From Cyanothece sp. UBA12306 (GTDB lineage: Bacteria; Cyanobacteriota; Cyanobacteriia; Cyanobacteriales; Microcystaceae), in NCBI GenBank assembly GCA_003448685.1, contig DLXW01000343.1, forward strand, positions 11,846 to 22,806: 10,961 nucleotides of DNA, in the 5' to 3' direction. A model generated the notes under the pieces. The model was not told where the DNA came from. It was given only the letters and a program-made list of their open reading frames with translations, and searched no databases. Below are positions 1 to 6,438 of the stretch, in pieces (position 1 is the first letter of the stretch; each line of letters opens with the position of its first letter). The position numbers and the translations under genes were made by a program.

Positions 1-404
1 GTCAACTCTCAGCAGTAGTAGCTATTTTAGAAGATTTAAACCTCTTAGAAACTATCAAAGTAGTTGGTTTAGCAAAACAAAAAGAAGAAATTTTTCTCCC
101 CAAAGAATCCCATGCTTTAGACACAGATGCTGAACAACCTGGGGTACAATTATTAAGAAGAGTACGGGATGAAGCCCATCGTTTTGCTGTTAGCTTTCAT
201 CGTCAACAAAGACTAAAAAAAAGCCGGCGATCGCGTTTAGACGAAATTCCAGGTTTAGGTTTTGCCAGACAAAAACAATTATTAGCCCATTTCCATTCTA
301 TTGATTATATTAGAGAAGCTTCTCTTGAACAATTACAACAAGTTTCAGGTATTGGAAAAGCTTTAGCTCAAGAAATTTACCGTTATTTTCATCCTTCATC
401 TTAA
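1..404 (+). CDS. uvrC: UvrABC excinuclease subunit C, 3' end (partial)
   Basis: This is the C-terminal 133 codons of UvrC, read in frame from base 3 to the TAA at 402-404; the 5' part lies outside the window. UvrC makes the two incisions flanking a DNA lesion after UvrA/UvrB recognition, in cytoplasmic nucleotide excision repair. The sequence shows the conserved UvrC C-terminal signature [19 protein letters not shown] (about bases 150-210), which belongs to the RNase H-like nuclease that makes the 5' incision. It is followed by the tandem helix-hairpin-helix DNA-binding region, with two GxG hairpins visible as IPGLG and VSGIGKA (about bases 246-365). The end of the protein is in the normal place for the family. 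A HIP1 octamer lies inside the gene at 227-234. The gene has no obvious functional link to the downstream cluster, from which it is separated by 271 bases. Confidence 0.95.
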   Translation, partial: QLSAVVAILEDLNLLETIKVVGLAKQKEEIFLPKESHALDTDAEQPGVQLLRRVRDEAHRFAVSFHRQQRLKKSRRSRLDEIPGLGFARQKQLLAHFHSIDYIREASLEQLQQVSGIGKALAQEIYRYFHPSS

Positions 405-422
405 AAGCGTAGCGAGGAACTT

Positions 423-451
423 CTGACTTCTGACTTGGCGATTTCTGACTT
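423..451. repeat. Heptamer tandem repeat CTGACTT (reverse complement AAGTCAG)
   Basis: Two perfect adjacent CTGACTT units (423-436) and a third (445-451) after an 8-base interruption. The same heptamer occurs in inverse orientation three times at 1621-1641, on the other side of the moxR-like gene. Short tandem heptamers of this kind are known as dispersed elements in cyanobacterial genomes. Confidence 0.7.
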
Positions 452-460
452 TGTTAAAGG

Positions 461-488
461 TTGGGGTCTTTATATTAGCTGACCCCAA
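461..488 (+). terminator. Inverted repeat downstream of uvrC, possible terminator
   Basis: A perfect 8-bp stem, TTGGGGTC (461-468) and GACCCCAA (481-488), with a 12-base loop, lies 57 bases after the uvrC stop. No T-tract follows, so it is not a canonical intrinsic terminator. It could still stop or stabilise the uvrC transcript, or be a dispersed palindrome. Confidence 0.35.
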
Positions 489-587
489 TACTAAAGGTAA
501 ATTAAACTCATATCATAATAATGCCCAGCCACAAGCCTCAATCTAACAGGGAAAAATTAAAGAAATATTAAGTTAATGACGGTCAGG

Positions 588-614
588 GGATTGGAGATTG
601 AAGATGGGAGATTG
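588..614. repeat. Degenerate short tandem repeat (GGAGATTG-like)
   Basis: The stretch reads as four imperfect units: GGATTG, GAGATTG, AAGATG and GGAGATTG. It sits in the non-coding spacer upstream of the MoxR gene and looks like another member of the short repeats common between cyanobacterial genes. No function is visible. Confidence 0.45.
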
Positions 615-638
615 ATTGTAGGTTGTGAAGGGAAATAG

Positions 639-651
639 GGTAAACTTTACC
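639..651. promoter_or_regulatory. 13-base palindrome upstream of moxR, possible operator
   Basis: GGTAAA (639-644) and TTTACC (646-651) form a perfect 6-bp inverted repeat around a single C, ending 24 bases before the likely ATG of the MoxR gene. Position and symmetry would suit a small regulator-binding site. No clear -35/-10 pair could be placed around it, so the role is inferred only. Confidence 0.25.
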
Positions 652-675
652 TGAGAAATAGCAAAATTATTGTCT

Positions 676-1617
676 ATGAACAGTCGCTCGGGTCGAGAGA
701 TTTATCAAAAGATTAGTGATAATATTGAACAAGTTATTAAAGGACAGCAACAAGGGATTCGTCAATTATTGGCGGCCTTAGCTGGTGGCGGTCATGTCTT
801 ACTCGAAGACTATCCAGGTACAGGAAAAACCACTTTAGCCAAAGTCTTAGCTCAGAGTATCACAGCCCATTTCAAACGGATTCAATTTACCCCAGATTTG
901 CTACCATCAGACATTTTAGGGGTGTCTATCTTTGATCAAAAACAACAGAATTTTAATTTTCATCACGGTCCGATTTTCGCCAATATTGTCCTCGCTGATG
1001 AAATTAACCGCGCTTCCCCCCGCACTCAATCAGCATTACTCGAAGCTATGGCCGAATCTCAAGTTAGTGTGGATGGAGAAGTTCGCGCTTTACCCGAGCC
1101 ATTTTTCGTCATTGCTACCCAAAATCCTGTGGAATCCCATGGAACTTACCCTTTACCCGAAGCGCAAATGGATAGATTCGCCCTTAAATTTAGTTTAGGC
1201 TATCTTTCCCCCGAAGATGAGGTAAGTATCCTCTCAGCGCAAATTCAAGGTCATCCCCTCACCACCTTAGAAGCTTGTCTTACCCTCGAAGATATTGTGA
1301 ACTTAAGACACCAAGTCAAGCAAATTCGCATTAGTGAAGAACTTAAACGTTATATTGTCGATCTTGTCCATCAAACTCGTTCGGCCCCAGGGGTTCAGCT
1401 TGGGGCCAGTCCTCGCGCTTCCCTAGCATTAATGAAAATTTCCCAAGCTTTAGCCTTATTTGACGATTCTAAATTTGTCACCCCAGAACATATCCAAGAA
1501 TTAGCCGTTCCGGCGATCGCTCACCGCTTAGTAATTGATACTCAAGCCAAATTCGCCGGACAAACCGCCGAAATGATTATGGAGGAGATTGTGCGATCGC
1601 TTCGAGTTCCCACTTGA
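676..1617 (+). CDS. MoxR-family AAA+ ATPase
   Basis: A 313-residue MoxR-type AAA+ ATPase, probably a cytoplasmic chaperone-like motor that acts on the membrane proteins encoded next to it. Visible motifs are Walker A, EDYPGTGKTT with the lysine at residue 51; Walker B, VLADEINRA with D108/E109; the sensor 1 region, FVIATQNP with N150; and the MoxR-typical GTYPLPEAQMDRF just after it. The C-terminal lid domain fills about residues 215-313. Length is normal for the family. I chose the ATG at 676; a TTG two codons upstream (670) would add only two residues, and neither has a strong Shine-Dalgarno. The stop abuts the following frame, which places the gene first in a MoxR/DUF58/transglutaminase cluster. 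That partnership is widespread, but the substrate is unknown. Two HIP1 octamers (1513 and 1593) lie near the 3' end. Confidence 0.93.
   Translation: MNSRSGREIYQKISDNIEQVIKGQQQGIRQLLAALAGGGHVLLEDYPGTGKTTLAKVLAQSITAHFKRIQFTPDLLPSDILGVSIFDQKQQNFNFHHGPIFANIVLADEINRASPRTQSALLEAMAESQVSVDGEVRALPEPFFVIATQNPVESHGTYPLPEAQMDRFALKFSLGYLSPEDEVSILSAQIQGHPLTTLEACLTLEDIVNLRHQVKQIRISEELKRYIVDLVHQTRSAPGVQLGASPRASLALMKISQALALFDDSKFVTPEHIQELAVPAIAHRLVIDTQAKFAGQTAEMIMEEIVRSLRVPT
1513..1600. repeat. Two HIP1 palindromes (GCGATCGC)
   Basis: Copies of the highly iterated cyanobacterial octamer lie at 1513-1520 and 1593-1600 inside the MoxR gene. Other copies are at 227, 5150, 6679, 8506, 8774 and 9269. Eight copies in 11 kb of AT-rich DNA is far above chance and marks the host as a cyanobacterium. 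Confidence 0.85.
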
Positions 1618-1620
1618 ATG

Positions 1621-1641
1621 AAGTCAGAAGTCAGAAGTCAG
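1621..1641. repeat. Three perfect AAGTCAG tandem heptamers
   Basis: Three perfect copies of AAGTCAG (1621-1627, 1628-1634 and 1635-1641) lie immediately after the MoxR stop. The last unit supplies the first two bases of the AGGAGG ribosome-binding site (1640-1645) used by the DUF58 gene. The repeat is the inverse of the one at 423-451. A frame starting at the ATG at 1618 would translate it, but it is more likely an untranslated spacer. Confidence 0.75.
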
Positions 1642-1645
1642 GAGG
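1640..1645 (+). promoter_or_regulatory. Shine-Dalgarno AGGAGG deciding the DUF58 start
   Basis: AGGAGG is a perfect anti-16S match, 8 bases before the in-frame GTG at 1654. The ATG at 1618 has no such site and lies upstream of the motif, so the GTG is the better start. Confidence 0.7.
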
Positions 1646-1653
1646 CAAATTTT

Positions 1654-2991
1654 GTGACAAGATTAATCTATCTTCTTCTTTCATGGTTGGCTATCATCGA
1701 AAAATGGGGCAAACAAAGCTTCACTTCCAATGGAATGATGATATTAGGAAGTATTCTTTTTGCCTCAGTCATTGGAGGGATGGAAACATTAGCTTATCAG
1801 ATTGTTACTTTTCTCCTTTGTATTTTGGCTCTATCAATTCTCTGTAGTCGTTTTTTTGCCTTTAAATTTCGAGCAACCCGTCAATTGCCTCGTTTTGCTT
1901 CGGTGGGTATACCCTTATCCTATCGTGTGATTGTGGAAAACCAGACTAATAAGCCGCAACAAAACCTCGAAATTAGGGAAATGTTCGGCAATTTTCGCCC
2001 TACTTGGTCAGAATTTCAACAAGCAGCTAAATCATCCCCCAAAAAAGGTCTCTATTTAATTCATCTTTGGCAACAGTGGACTGGTTTAATCCGGCAAAAA
2101 CAACTATTTAAAACAAAATTTAGCAATTTACCAACCCTAGCTCCCCATAGCAAAACAGAAATTATCCTCACACTAGAACCCCTCCGTCGAGGAAAAGTGA
2201 ATTTACACGGGATTATGATTACTCGCGCCGATCCCTTTGGCTTATTTAATGGCATTAAACGCTTATTATTAAGAGATTCTTGCTATATTTTACCTAAACG
2301 CTATCCTGTACCTCCTATTGCTTTATTAGGTTCTAGAAAATATCAATCAGGTGGGGTATCTTTAGCGTCATCCGTGGGAGACTCTGAGGAATTTATGTCT
2401 TTAAGGGAGTATCGTCCAGGAGATCCCTTGCGTAAAATTCACTGGAAAAGTTGGGCAAAAGTGGGAAAACCCATAGTTAAAGAAGAAAATGATGAATTTT
2501 TTGTGCGTCATGCCCTAATTTTAGATACTTTTGCCTCAGAAAGTCAGTTTGAGACCTTAGAAGAAGCTATATCTATTGCTGCATCCTTCGCTTGTCAAGT
2601 ACAAACCCAAGACTCCTTGCTGGATTTAATGTTTGTCGGAACGCAAGCATACTGCTTCACCAGTGGACGAAGTGTGGGTAATGCAAAAGAAATGCTGCAA
2701 ATTTTGGCTTCTGTAACGGTTTGTCGCCATAAAAACTTTGAAAGCTTAACTTCTTTAGTAATGAATCGCGCTAACTTACTCAGTGGCTGTATTTGCATTT
2801 TATTAGATTGGGATGAACCACGACAAGCATTAGCCCAATATTTGGAACAATTAGGCTTACCTCTGTTACTATTGGTAATTGGAGCAGAAAATCGCTTTAA
2901 TAATTCAGATTGGCTTGAAAAAAGTCAAACAAGAGCTAATTTTCACTATCTACGATTAGGACAGATTGCAGAAGATTTATTAACTTTATAA
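1654..2991 (+). CDS. DUF58 domain membrane protein (MoxR partner)
   Basis: A 445-residue DUF58 protein of unknown biochemical activity; the family has a von Willebrand A-like domain and travels with MoxR ATPases. Numbered from the GTG, two membrane segments are visible at about 27-43 and 47-65, followed by a beta-rich region. The DUF58 signature is SLREYRPGDPLRKIHWK (about 249-265; R254-P255-G256-D257, H263-W264), with a vWA-like segment starting around ALILDTF. I chose the GTG because AGGAGG precedes it by 8 bases and because the N-terminus it gives (TRLIYLLLSWLAIIEKW) looks like that of the family. The longer frame from the ATG at 1618 adds 12 residues encoded by a tandem repeat. The gene lies 36 bases after the MoxR stop and 26 bases before the transglutaminase gene, so the three are probably cotranscribed. 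Confidence 0.88.
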   Translation: MTRLIYLLLSWLAIIEKWGKQSFTSNGMMILGSILFASVIGGMETLAYQIVTFLLCILALSILCSRFFAFKFRATRQLPRFASVGIPLSYRVIVENQTNKPQQNLEIREMFGNFRPTWSEFQQAAKSSPKKGLYLIHLWQQWTGLIRQKQLFKTKFSNLPTLAPHSKTEIILTLEPLRRGKVNLHGIMITRADPFGLFNGIKRLLLRDSCYILPKRYPVPPIALLGSRKYQSGGVSLASSVGDSEEFMSLREYRPGDPLRKIHWKSWAKVGKPIVKEENDEFFVRHALILDTFASESQFETLEEAISIAASFACQVQTQDSLLDLMFVGTQAYCFTSGRSVGNAKEMLQILASVTVCRHKNFESLTSLVMNRANLLSGCICILLDWDEPRQALAQYLEQLGLPLLLLVIGAENRFNNSDWLEKSQTRANFHYLRLGQIAEDLLTL

Positions 2992-3017
2992 AAATCAATT
3001 TTTTTGTCAGTAAATTC

Positions 3018-5015
3018 ATGAAAAAACTTCCTCCTTTCTTATTAGGAATAGCTTTGTTGTTTTGGGGATGGCAAACAGGTATATCTGTCGTAATTTTAGC
3101 CTTCCCCATGGCAATTTTATTTGAAGGTTCCCGTTGGATTAATTGGCGATGGGAAGTATCGAAAGAAATGTTTCAACGCTTGGCAAAAATCACCAGTTTA
3201 ATTATTCTTGCTCTCTATTTACTCTGTTTTTTAAAATCTATTACTTTTATCGATATCTTGATTAAAGTTTTACCAATTTTGCTATTTCCTTTACTTATTA
3301 TCCAAACCTATTCTAACAATAAATCTATTGATATTAGTTCTTTATTTCTATTTATAAAACCTCGAAAACCTGCTCAATCTTCCTTTTTAATTAATTTAGA
3401 ACTTCCTTATCTTTTAATCGTTTTAGTAGCAGCAAGCGTAGGAAATCAGCAATTTTTCTGGTTTTATGGCGGAATATTTCTGATTTTTTCGGCTTTTTTC
3501 TGGAAGATTAGGAGTAACAGATTTTCTCCTTTTTTATGGTTAATTTTATTATTAATTGCTGGTTCTATAGGACTAATAAGCTCTTGGCAAGTATATCAAG
3601 TCAAGACACATTTAGAACAATCTGTTGTCCAATTCCTTGGTCAATTTTTTGAGTCTGATAATCCATTTCAGAGTAATACTAAAATTGGAGATATAGGAAC
3701 TTTAAAACAATCTAATAAAATTTTATTTCGCCTCAAAATGGAACCCAAGAAACCTGTACCAAGTAAAATAAGAAAAGCAGGCTATAATCTATACAAATCT
3801 TCAATGTGGATTGCTAATAAATCACAGTTTTTGCCTGTAATAAATAAAAATAATGAGACAAAATGGTTACTTTCACCTTCTCAAGATAATTCTTTAGAAA
3901 TGAAAATTTACGATTATCTAGGGAAAAAACAAAAAATATTAAACCTTCCCCAAGGGGTATCACAAATTAGTCAATTACCTATTGATATCATGGAAAAGAA
4001 TCAATACGGAACAATTAGAGTTGCAGGTAAACCTAAACTTTTAAACTATCATGTTTTATTTAATCCTAATTTTGACCTCGAAGATACACCTAATCCCACA
4101 GATTTACAAGTTCCTGAATCTGAAATAGCAGCAATACAAAAAGTTATTCAAAAACTAAATATTGAACAAGGAACAGAACTAGAAAAACTAAAGAAAATTT
4201 CCGCTTTTTTTGCCAATAATTTCAGCTATTCTCTTAAATTTGAAAATGAACAAGGGGAGTCTAAATCTTTGGCTGATTTTTTATTAACAAATCCCTCGGG
4301 ACATTGTGAATATTTTGCCACAGCAACCACCCTATTATTAAGATCAGTTGGTATTCCTGCTCGTTATGTTACTGGATACGCTATCCATGAATTTAGTCCT
4401 TTAGAAAGACTATATATTATCCGCAGTCGTCATGCTCATGCTTGGACATTAGCCTATATTAATGGAGCTTGGCAAGAAGTTGATACAACTCCTTCTAATT
4501 GGATTAATTTAGAAGTAAATGAACTACCAAAAGCCAGTTTTTTAAGTAACGTAGTAGACTATATTTGGTTTAAAACTATACAAGTTTGGCAGTGGACAAT
4601 TAATCAAGTATTTGTTAGATATGTTATCTTAATTTTTGTTGTATTTCTTATTTTAAGGCAACAAAAACTTTGGACTAAGATATCTAAATTAAACTTAAAA
4701 CTCATCAAAAATAAAACTCAAAAATTAGATAGTAATTATTCTGATATTTCTAATTTTTATCTAATAGAGAAAACCCTAAACCAACAGGGATTATGGCGTT
4801 ATCCTTCAGAAACCTTGAGACAATGGTTATTAAGACTAGAACAAGAAAATCATAATTCAATTCAGTTTCAAGAATTATTTTCAATCATCGATCTCTATTA
4901 TCAAGATCGTTTTGATCCCCAAGGAATTGATTATTCCCAAAAAGAACAACTCCTATCTCTCATACAATCTTGGCTTCAACGATATAATCGAGAAATCCAA
5001 CCAAACCGTCAATAA
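3018..5015 (+). CDS. TgpA-type membrane transglutaminase-like protein (DUF3488/DUF4129)
   Basis: A 665-residue integral membrane protein with a papain-fold transglutaminase-like domain. Around six hydrophobic segments fill the first 190 residues (about 7-35, 58-73, 79-96, 129-141, 146-162 and 171-188; DUF3488-like). A large domain follows that should lie outside the membrane on the periplasmic side by analogy with Pseudomonas TgpA. The likely catalytic triad is Cys430 (PSGHCEYFATA), His474 (RSRHAHAWT) and Asp489 (WQEVDTTP), all present, so the enzyme looks intact. A last membrane helix is at about 533-546, and a helical DUF4129-like cytoplasmic tail runs from about 585 to 660. The substrate is unknown; cell envelope proteins or peptidoglycan-linked targets are possible. 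It is third in the MoxR/DUF58 cluster and ends 22 bases from a convergent regulator gene. The start lacks a clear Shine-Dalgarno, as do many cyanobacterial genes. Confidence 0.9.
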   Translation: MKKLPPFLLGIALLFWGWQTGISVVILAFPMAILFEGSRWINWRWEVSKEMFQRLAKITSLIILALYLLCFLKSITFIDILIKVLPILLFPLLIIQTYSNNKSIDISSLFLFIKPRKPAQSSFLINLELPYLLIVLVAASVGNQQFFWFYGGIFLIFSAFFWKIRSNRFSPFLWLILLLIAGSIGLISSWQVYQVKTHLEQSVVQFLGQFFESDNPFQSNTKIGDIGTLKQSNKILFRLKMEPKKPVPSKIRKAGYNLYKSSMWIANKSQFLPVINKNNETKWLLSPSQDNSLEMKIYDYLGKKQKILNLPQGVSQISQLPIDIMEKNQYGTIRVAGKPKLLNYHVLFNPNFDLEDTPNPTDLQVPESEIAAIQKVIQKLNIEQGTELEKLKKISAFFANNFSYSLKFENEQGESKSLADFLLTNPSGHCEYFATATTLLLRSVGIPARYVTGYAIHEFSPLERLYIIRSRHAHAWTLAYINGAWQEVDTTPSNWINLEVNELPKASFLSNVVDYIWFKTIQVWQWTINQVFVRYVILIFVVFLILRQQKLWTKISKLNLKLIKNKTQKLDSNYSDISNFYLIEKTLNQQGLWRYPSETLRQWLLRLEQENHNSIQFQELFSIIDLYYQDRFDPQGIDYSQKEQLLSLIQSWLQRYNREIQPNRQ

Positions 5016-5037
5016 CTCGATCGCTAATAAAAAAGTT

Positions 5038-5445
5038 CTAAAAGGATTTTTGGAAAACTTTGAGAGATTCTAAATGCTGATTTTGTTGTTGTAATTGTGT
5101 TGCAATCGAATTACAAACCAAATCGCATAAAGAGAAAACTAAAGGATTAGCGATCGCATAAACTACATTAACCCCCTGTTGAGTGCGAGTGACAATCCCA
5201 GCTTGAGTTAAGAGTTTCAGGTGTTTAGAGACGTTCGCCTGGCCTAAACCCGTAATTTCGATGATTTGGGTGACATTTTTCTCGCCACTTTTGAGGGTGC
5301 AAACAATTTGTAGACGACTCACCTCAGACAAGACTTTGAAAAAATCCGCAATCATCCCTAGTACGGTGGGAGATAATTGGGATAAATCCAAATTTTCTGC
5401 TGGATTGCTCTCCATAAGTAATGCTGTGTCAGAATTTTGAGCCAT
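5038..5445 (-). CDS. ArsR-family winged-helix repressor, possible thiol/persulfide sensor
   Basis: A 135-residue ArsR-type dimeric DNA-binding repressor. The core is FFKVLSEVSRLQIVCTLKSG (about 36-54). It is followed by a helix-turn-helix with the recognition helix around GLGQANVSKHLKLL (66-79) and a beta wing at about 84-98. The N-terminal 25 residues and the Gln-rich C-terminal tail (117-135) are outside the core. The classical ArsR metal site (CxC at the start of the recognition helix region) is missing. Instead C49 lies in helix 2 and C107/C111 in the last helix, a layout resembling SqrR/BigR sulfide-responsive members, so redox or persulfide sensing is an inference. The gene converges with the transglutaminase gene and is divergent from the pentapeptide-repeat gene across 251 bases. 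Its target is not obvious; autoregulation is likely for the family. A HIP1 site is at 5150. Confidence 0.88.
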   Translation of the reverse strand: MAQNSDTALLMESNPAENLDLSQLSPTVLGMIADFFKVLSEVSRLQIVCTLKSGEKNVTQIIEITGLGQANVSKHLKLLTQAGIVTRTQQGVNVVYAIANPLVFSLCDLVCNSIATQLQQQNQHLESLKVFQKSF

Positions 5446-5448
5446 ATT

Positions 5449-5462
5449 GTTAGAAAACTAAC
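5449..5462. promoter_or_regulatory. Palindrome GTTAG-AAAA-CTAAC at the arsR-like gene start
   Basis: A perfect 5-bp inverted repeat with a 4-base centre begins 3 bases upstream of the repressor's start codon. It is extended on one side by further CTAA direct repeats (to about 5466). ArsR-family proteins usually bind imperfect palindromes in their own promoter, so this is a candidate autoregulatory operator. A TATAAT-like -10 on the minus strand lies nearby at 5473-5478, and a second candidate (TATACT) at 5491-5496. No convincing -35 was found for either. Confidence 0.35.
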
Positions 5463-5539
5463 TAACTAGATAATTATATTAATTTTTTGTAGTATACCTT
5501 AATTTAAGTTTAGTTTGCCATATTCCCAAATAGTTGTAA

Positions 5540-5566
5540 ATTCAGTGAATGCTTCAGCCAGATTCA
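5540..5566. promoter_or_regulatory. ATTCA/TGAAT inverted repeats in the arsR-pentapeptide spacer
   Basis: ATTCA (5540-5544), G and TGAAT (5546-5550) form a perfect 11-base palindrome. A further ATTCA lies at 5562-5566. The TGAA/TTCA core resembles half-sites seen for SmtB/ArsR regulators, so this could be a second operator in the divergent spacer 5446-5696. Apart from this and the site at 5449, I see no gene, RNA or clear promoter in that 251-base spacer. Confidence 0.2.
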
Positions 5567-5696
5567 TTGGGTGTCCAACTAAGGGAGATTCAAGTATCAT
5601 AGTCTATAAAAGTTAAAGTATTATAGAAAAAATGAGCTCAGTGTCTCTTCTAGATATTAGGATAATAAAGTAGATGATACTGAACTTTAAATAATA

Positions 5697-6395
5697 ATGG
5701 TATTAGATAATTTATTAAAGCAATATTCTCTAGGAAAAAGAAACTTTCAAGATTTAATTTTACAAGAAATAGATTTGATTAATATTAACTTAATGGGAGT
5801 TAATTTAGAGAGAGCAGATTTACGTCAATCGAGATTAGGAAAAAGCAATTTAAGTCAAGCGATTTTAAGAAAAGCTAATTTAAGTGAGGCAATTCTCTGG
5901 GGAACTGATCTCAGAGAAACAGACTTATATCAAGCTATTTTACGAGATGCAGATCTCAGTGGTGCCAAATTAATTGAAGCTAATTTAACGGAAGCTTATT
6001 TGAATAAAGCGAGTTTATGTGGTGCCAATTTAACGGGAGCAATATTAGTTAATAGTAACCTATTTGATGCCGACTTACGACCTACTTCTGAGCGAAGAAC
6101 TAACATCGGAGAAGCTGATTTACGGGGTGCAGATTTATGTTATGCTAATCTCAGTTCTGCTCTATTATATAAAGCTAATTTAGAAGGTGCTAAATTATGT
6201 AGAGCTAAATTAAGTAGGGACGAATTTCGCTCTCCTTTTGCTACTGATTTAACTGAAGCTAACCTACAAAAAGCGGATTTAAGTTATGCAGATTTAACTC
6301 ATGCTATTTTAGTTAAAGCTGATTTGAGAGGAGCAGATTTAACAGGTACAATTCTTAAAGATGCCGATTTACGCGGTGCAATTTTACCTAATTAA
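5697..6395 (+). CDS. Pentapeptide-repeat protein
   Basis: A 232-residue protein made almost wholly of A(D/N)LXX pentapeptide repeats from about residue 25 to the end, which fold as a right-handed quadrilateral beta-helix. No signal peptide or membrane segment is seen, so it is probably cytoplasmic. The N-terminus (LLKQYSLGKRNFQDL) is the helical cap common in cyanobacterial members. The repeat register is broken twice, at about 129-137 (PTSERRTNI) and 173-183 (SRDEFRSPFAT), which would form loops protruding from the helix. Such proteins are abundant in cyanobacteria and mostly have no known function. A few family members elsewhere mimic DNA and protect gyrase, but nothing here shows that. No Shine-Dalgarno is visible before the ATG. 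The gene is divergent from the ArsR-like gene and convergent with the 451-residue protein gene. Confidence 0.9.
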   Translation: MVLDNLLKQYSLGKRNFQDLILQEIDLININLMGVNLERADLRQSRLGKSNLSQAILRKANLSEAILWGTDLRETDLYQAILRDADLSGAKLIEANLTEAYLNKASLCGANLTGAILVNSNLFDADLRPTSERRTNIGEADLRGADLCYANLSSALLYKANLEGAKLCRAKLSRDEFRSPFATDLTEANLQKADLSYADLTHAILVKADLRGADLTGTILKDADLRGAILPN

Positions 6396-6403
6396 AGCTA
6401 TTT

Positions 6404-6429
6404 CTTAGTTGAATTTTAATTGAATTAAG
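6404..6429. terminator. Imperfect hairpin between convergent genes
   Basis: The arms CTTAGTTGAATT (6404-6415) and AATTGAATTAAG (6418-6429) pair at 10 of 12 positions, with one of the two remaining positions a G-T wobble. They fill the 43-base gap between two convergent genes. The stem is AT-rich, so termination, possibly in both directions, is plausible but weakly supported. Confidence 0.35.
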
Positions 6430-6438
6430 AGCATTCTT

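Noticed and set aside
932..1198. 88-codon plus-strand frame inside the MoxR gene
   Set aside because: It is in another frame of a gene with intact AAA+ motifs; the translation is meaningless.
1614..1847. 77-codon plus-strand frame overlapping the DUF58 start
   Set aside because: A shifted reading of the DUF58 gene; its start overlaps the MoxR stop and translates the tandem heptamers.
2061..2798. Two minus-strand frames (64 and 67 codons) antisense to the DUF58 gene
   Set aside because: Both lie wholly within a well-supported gene and have no start signal or domain.
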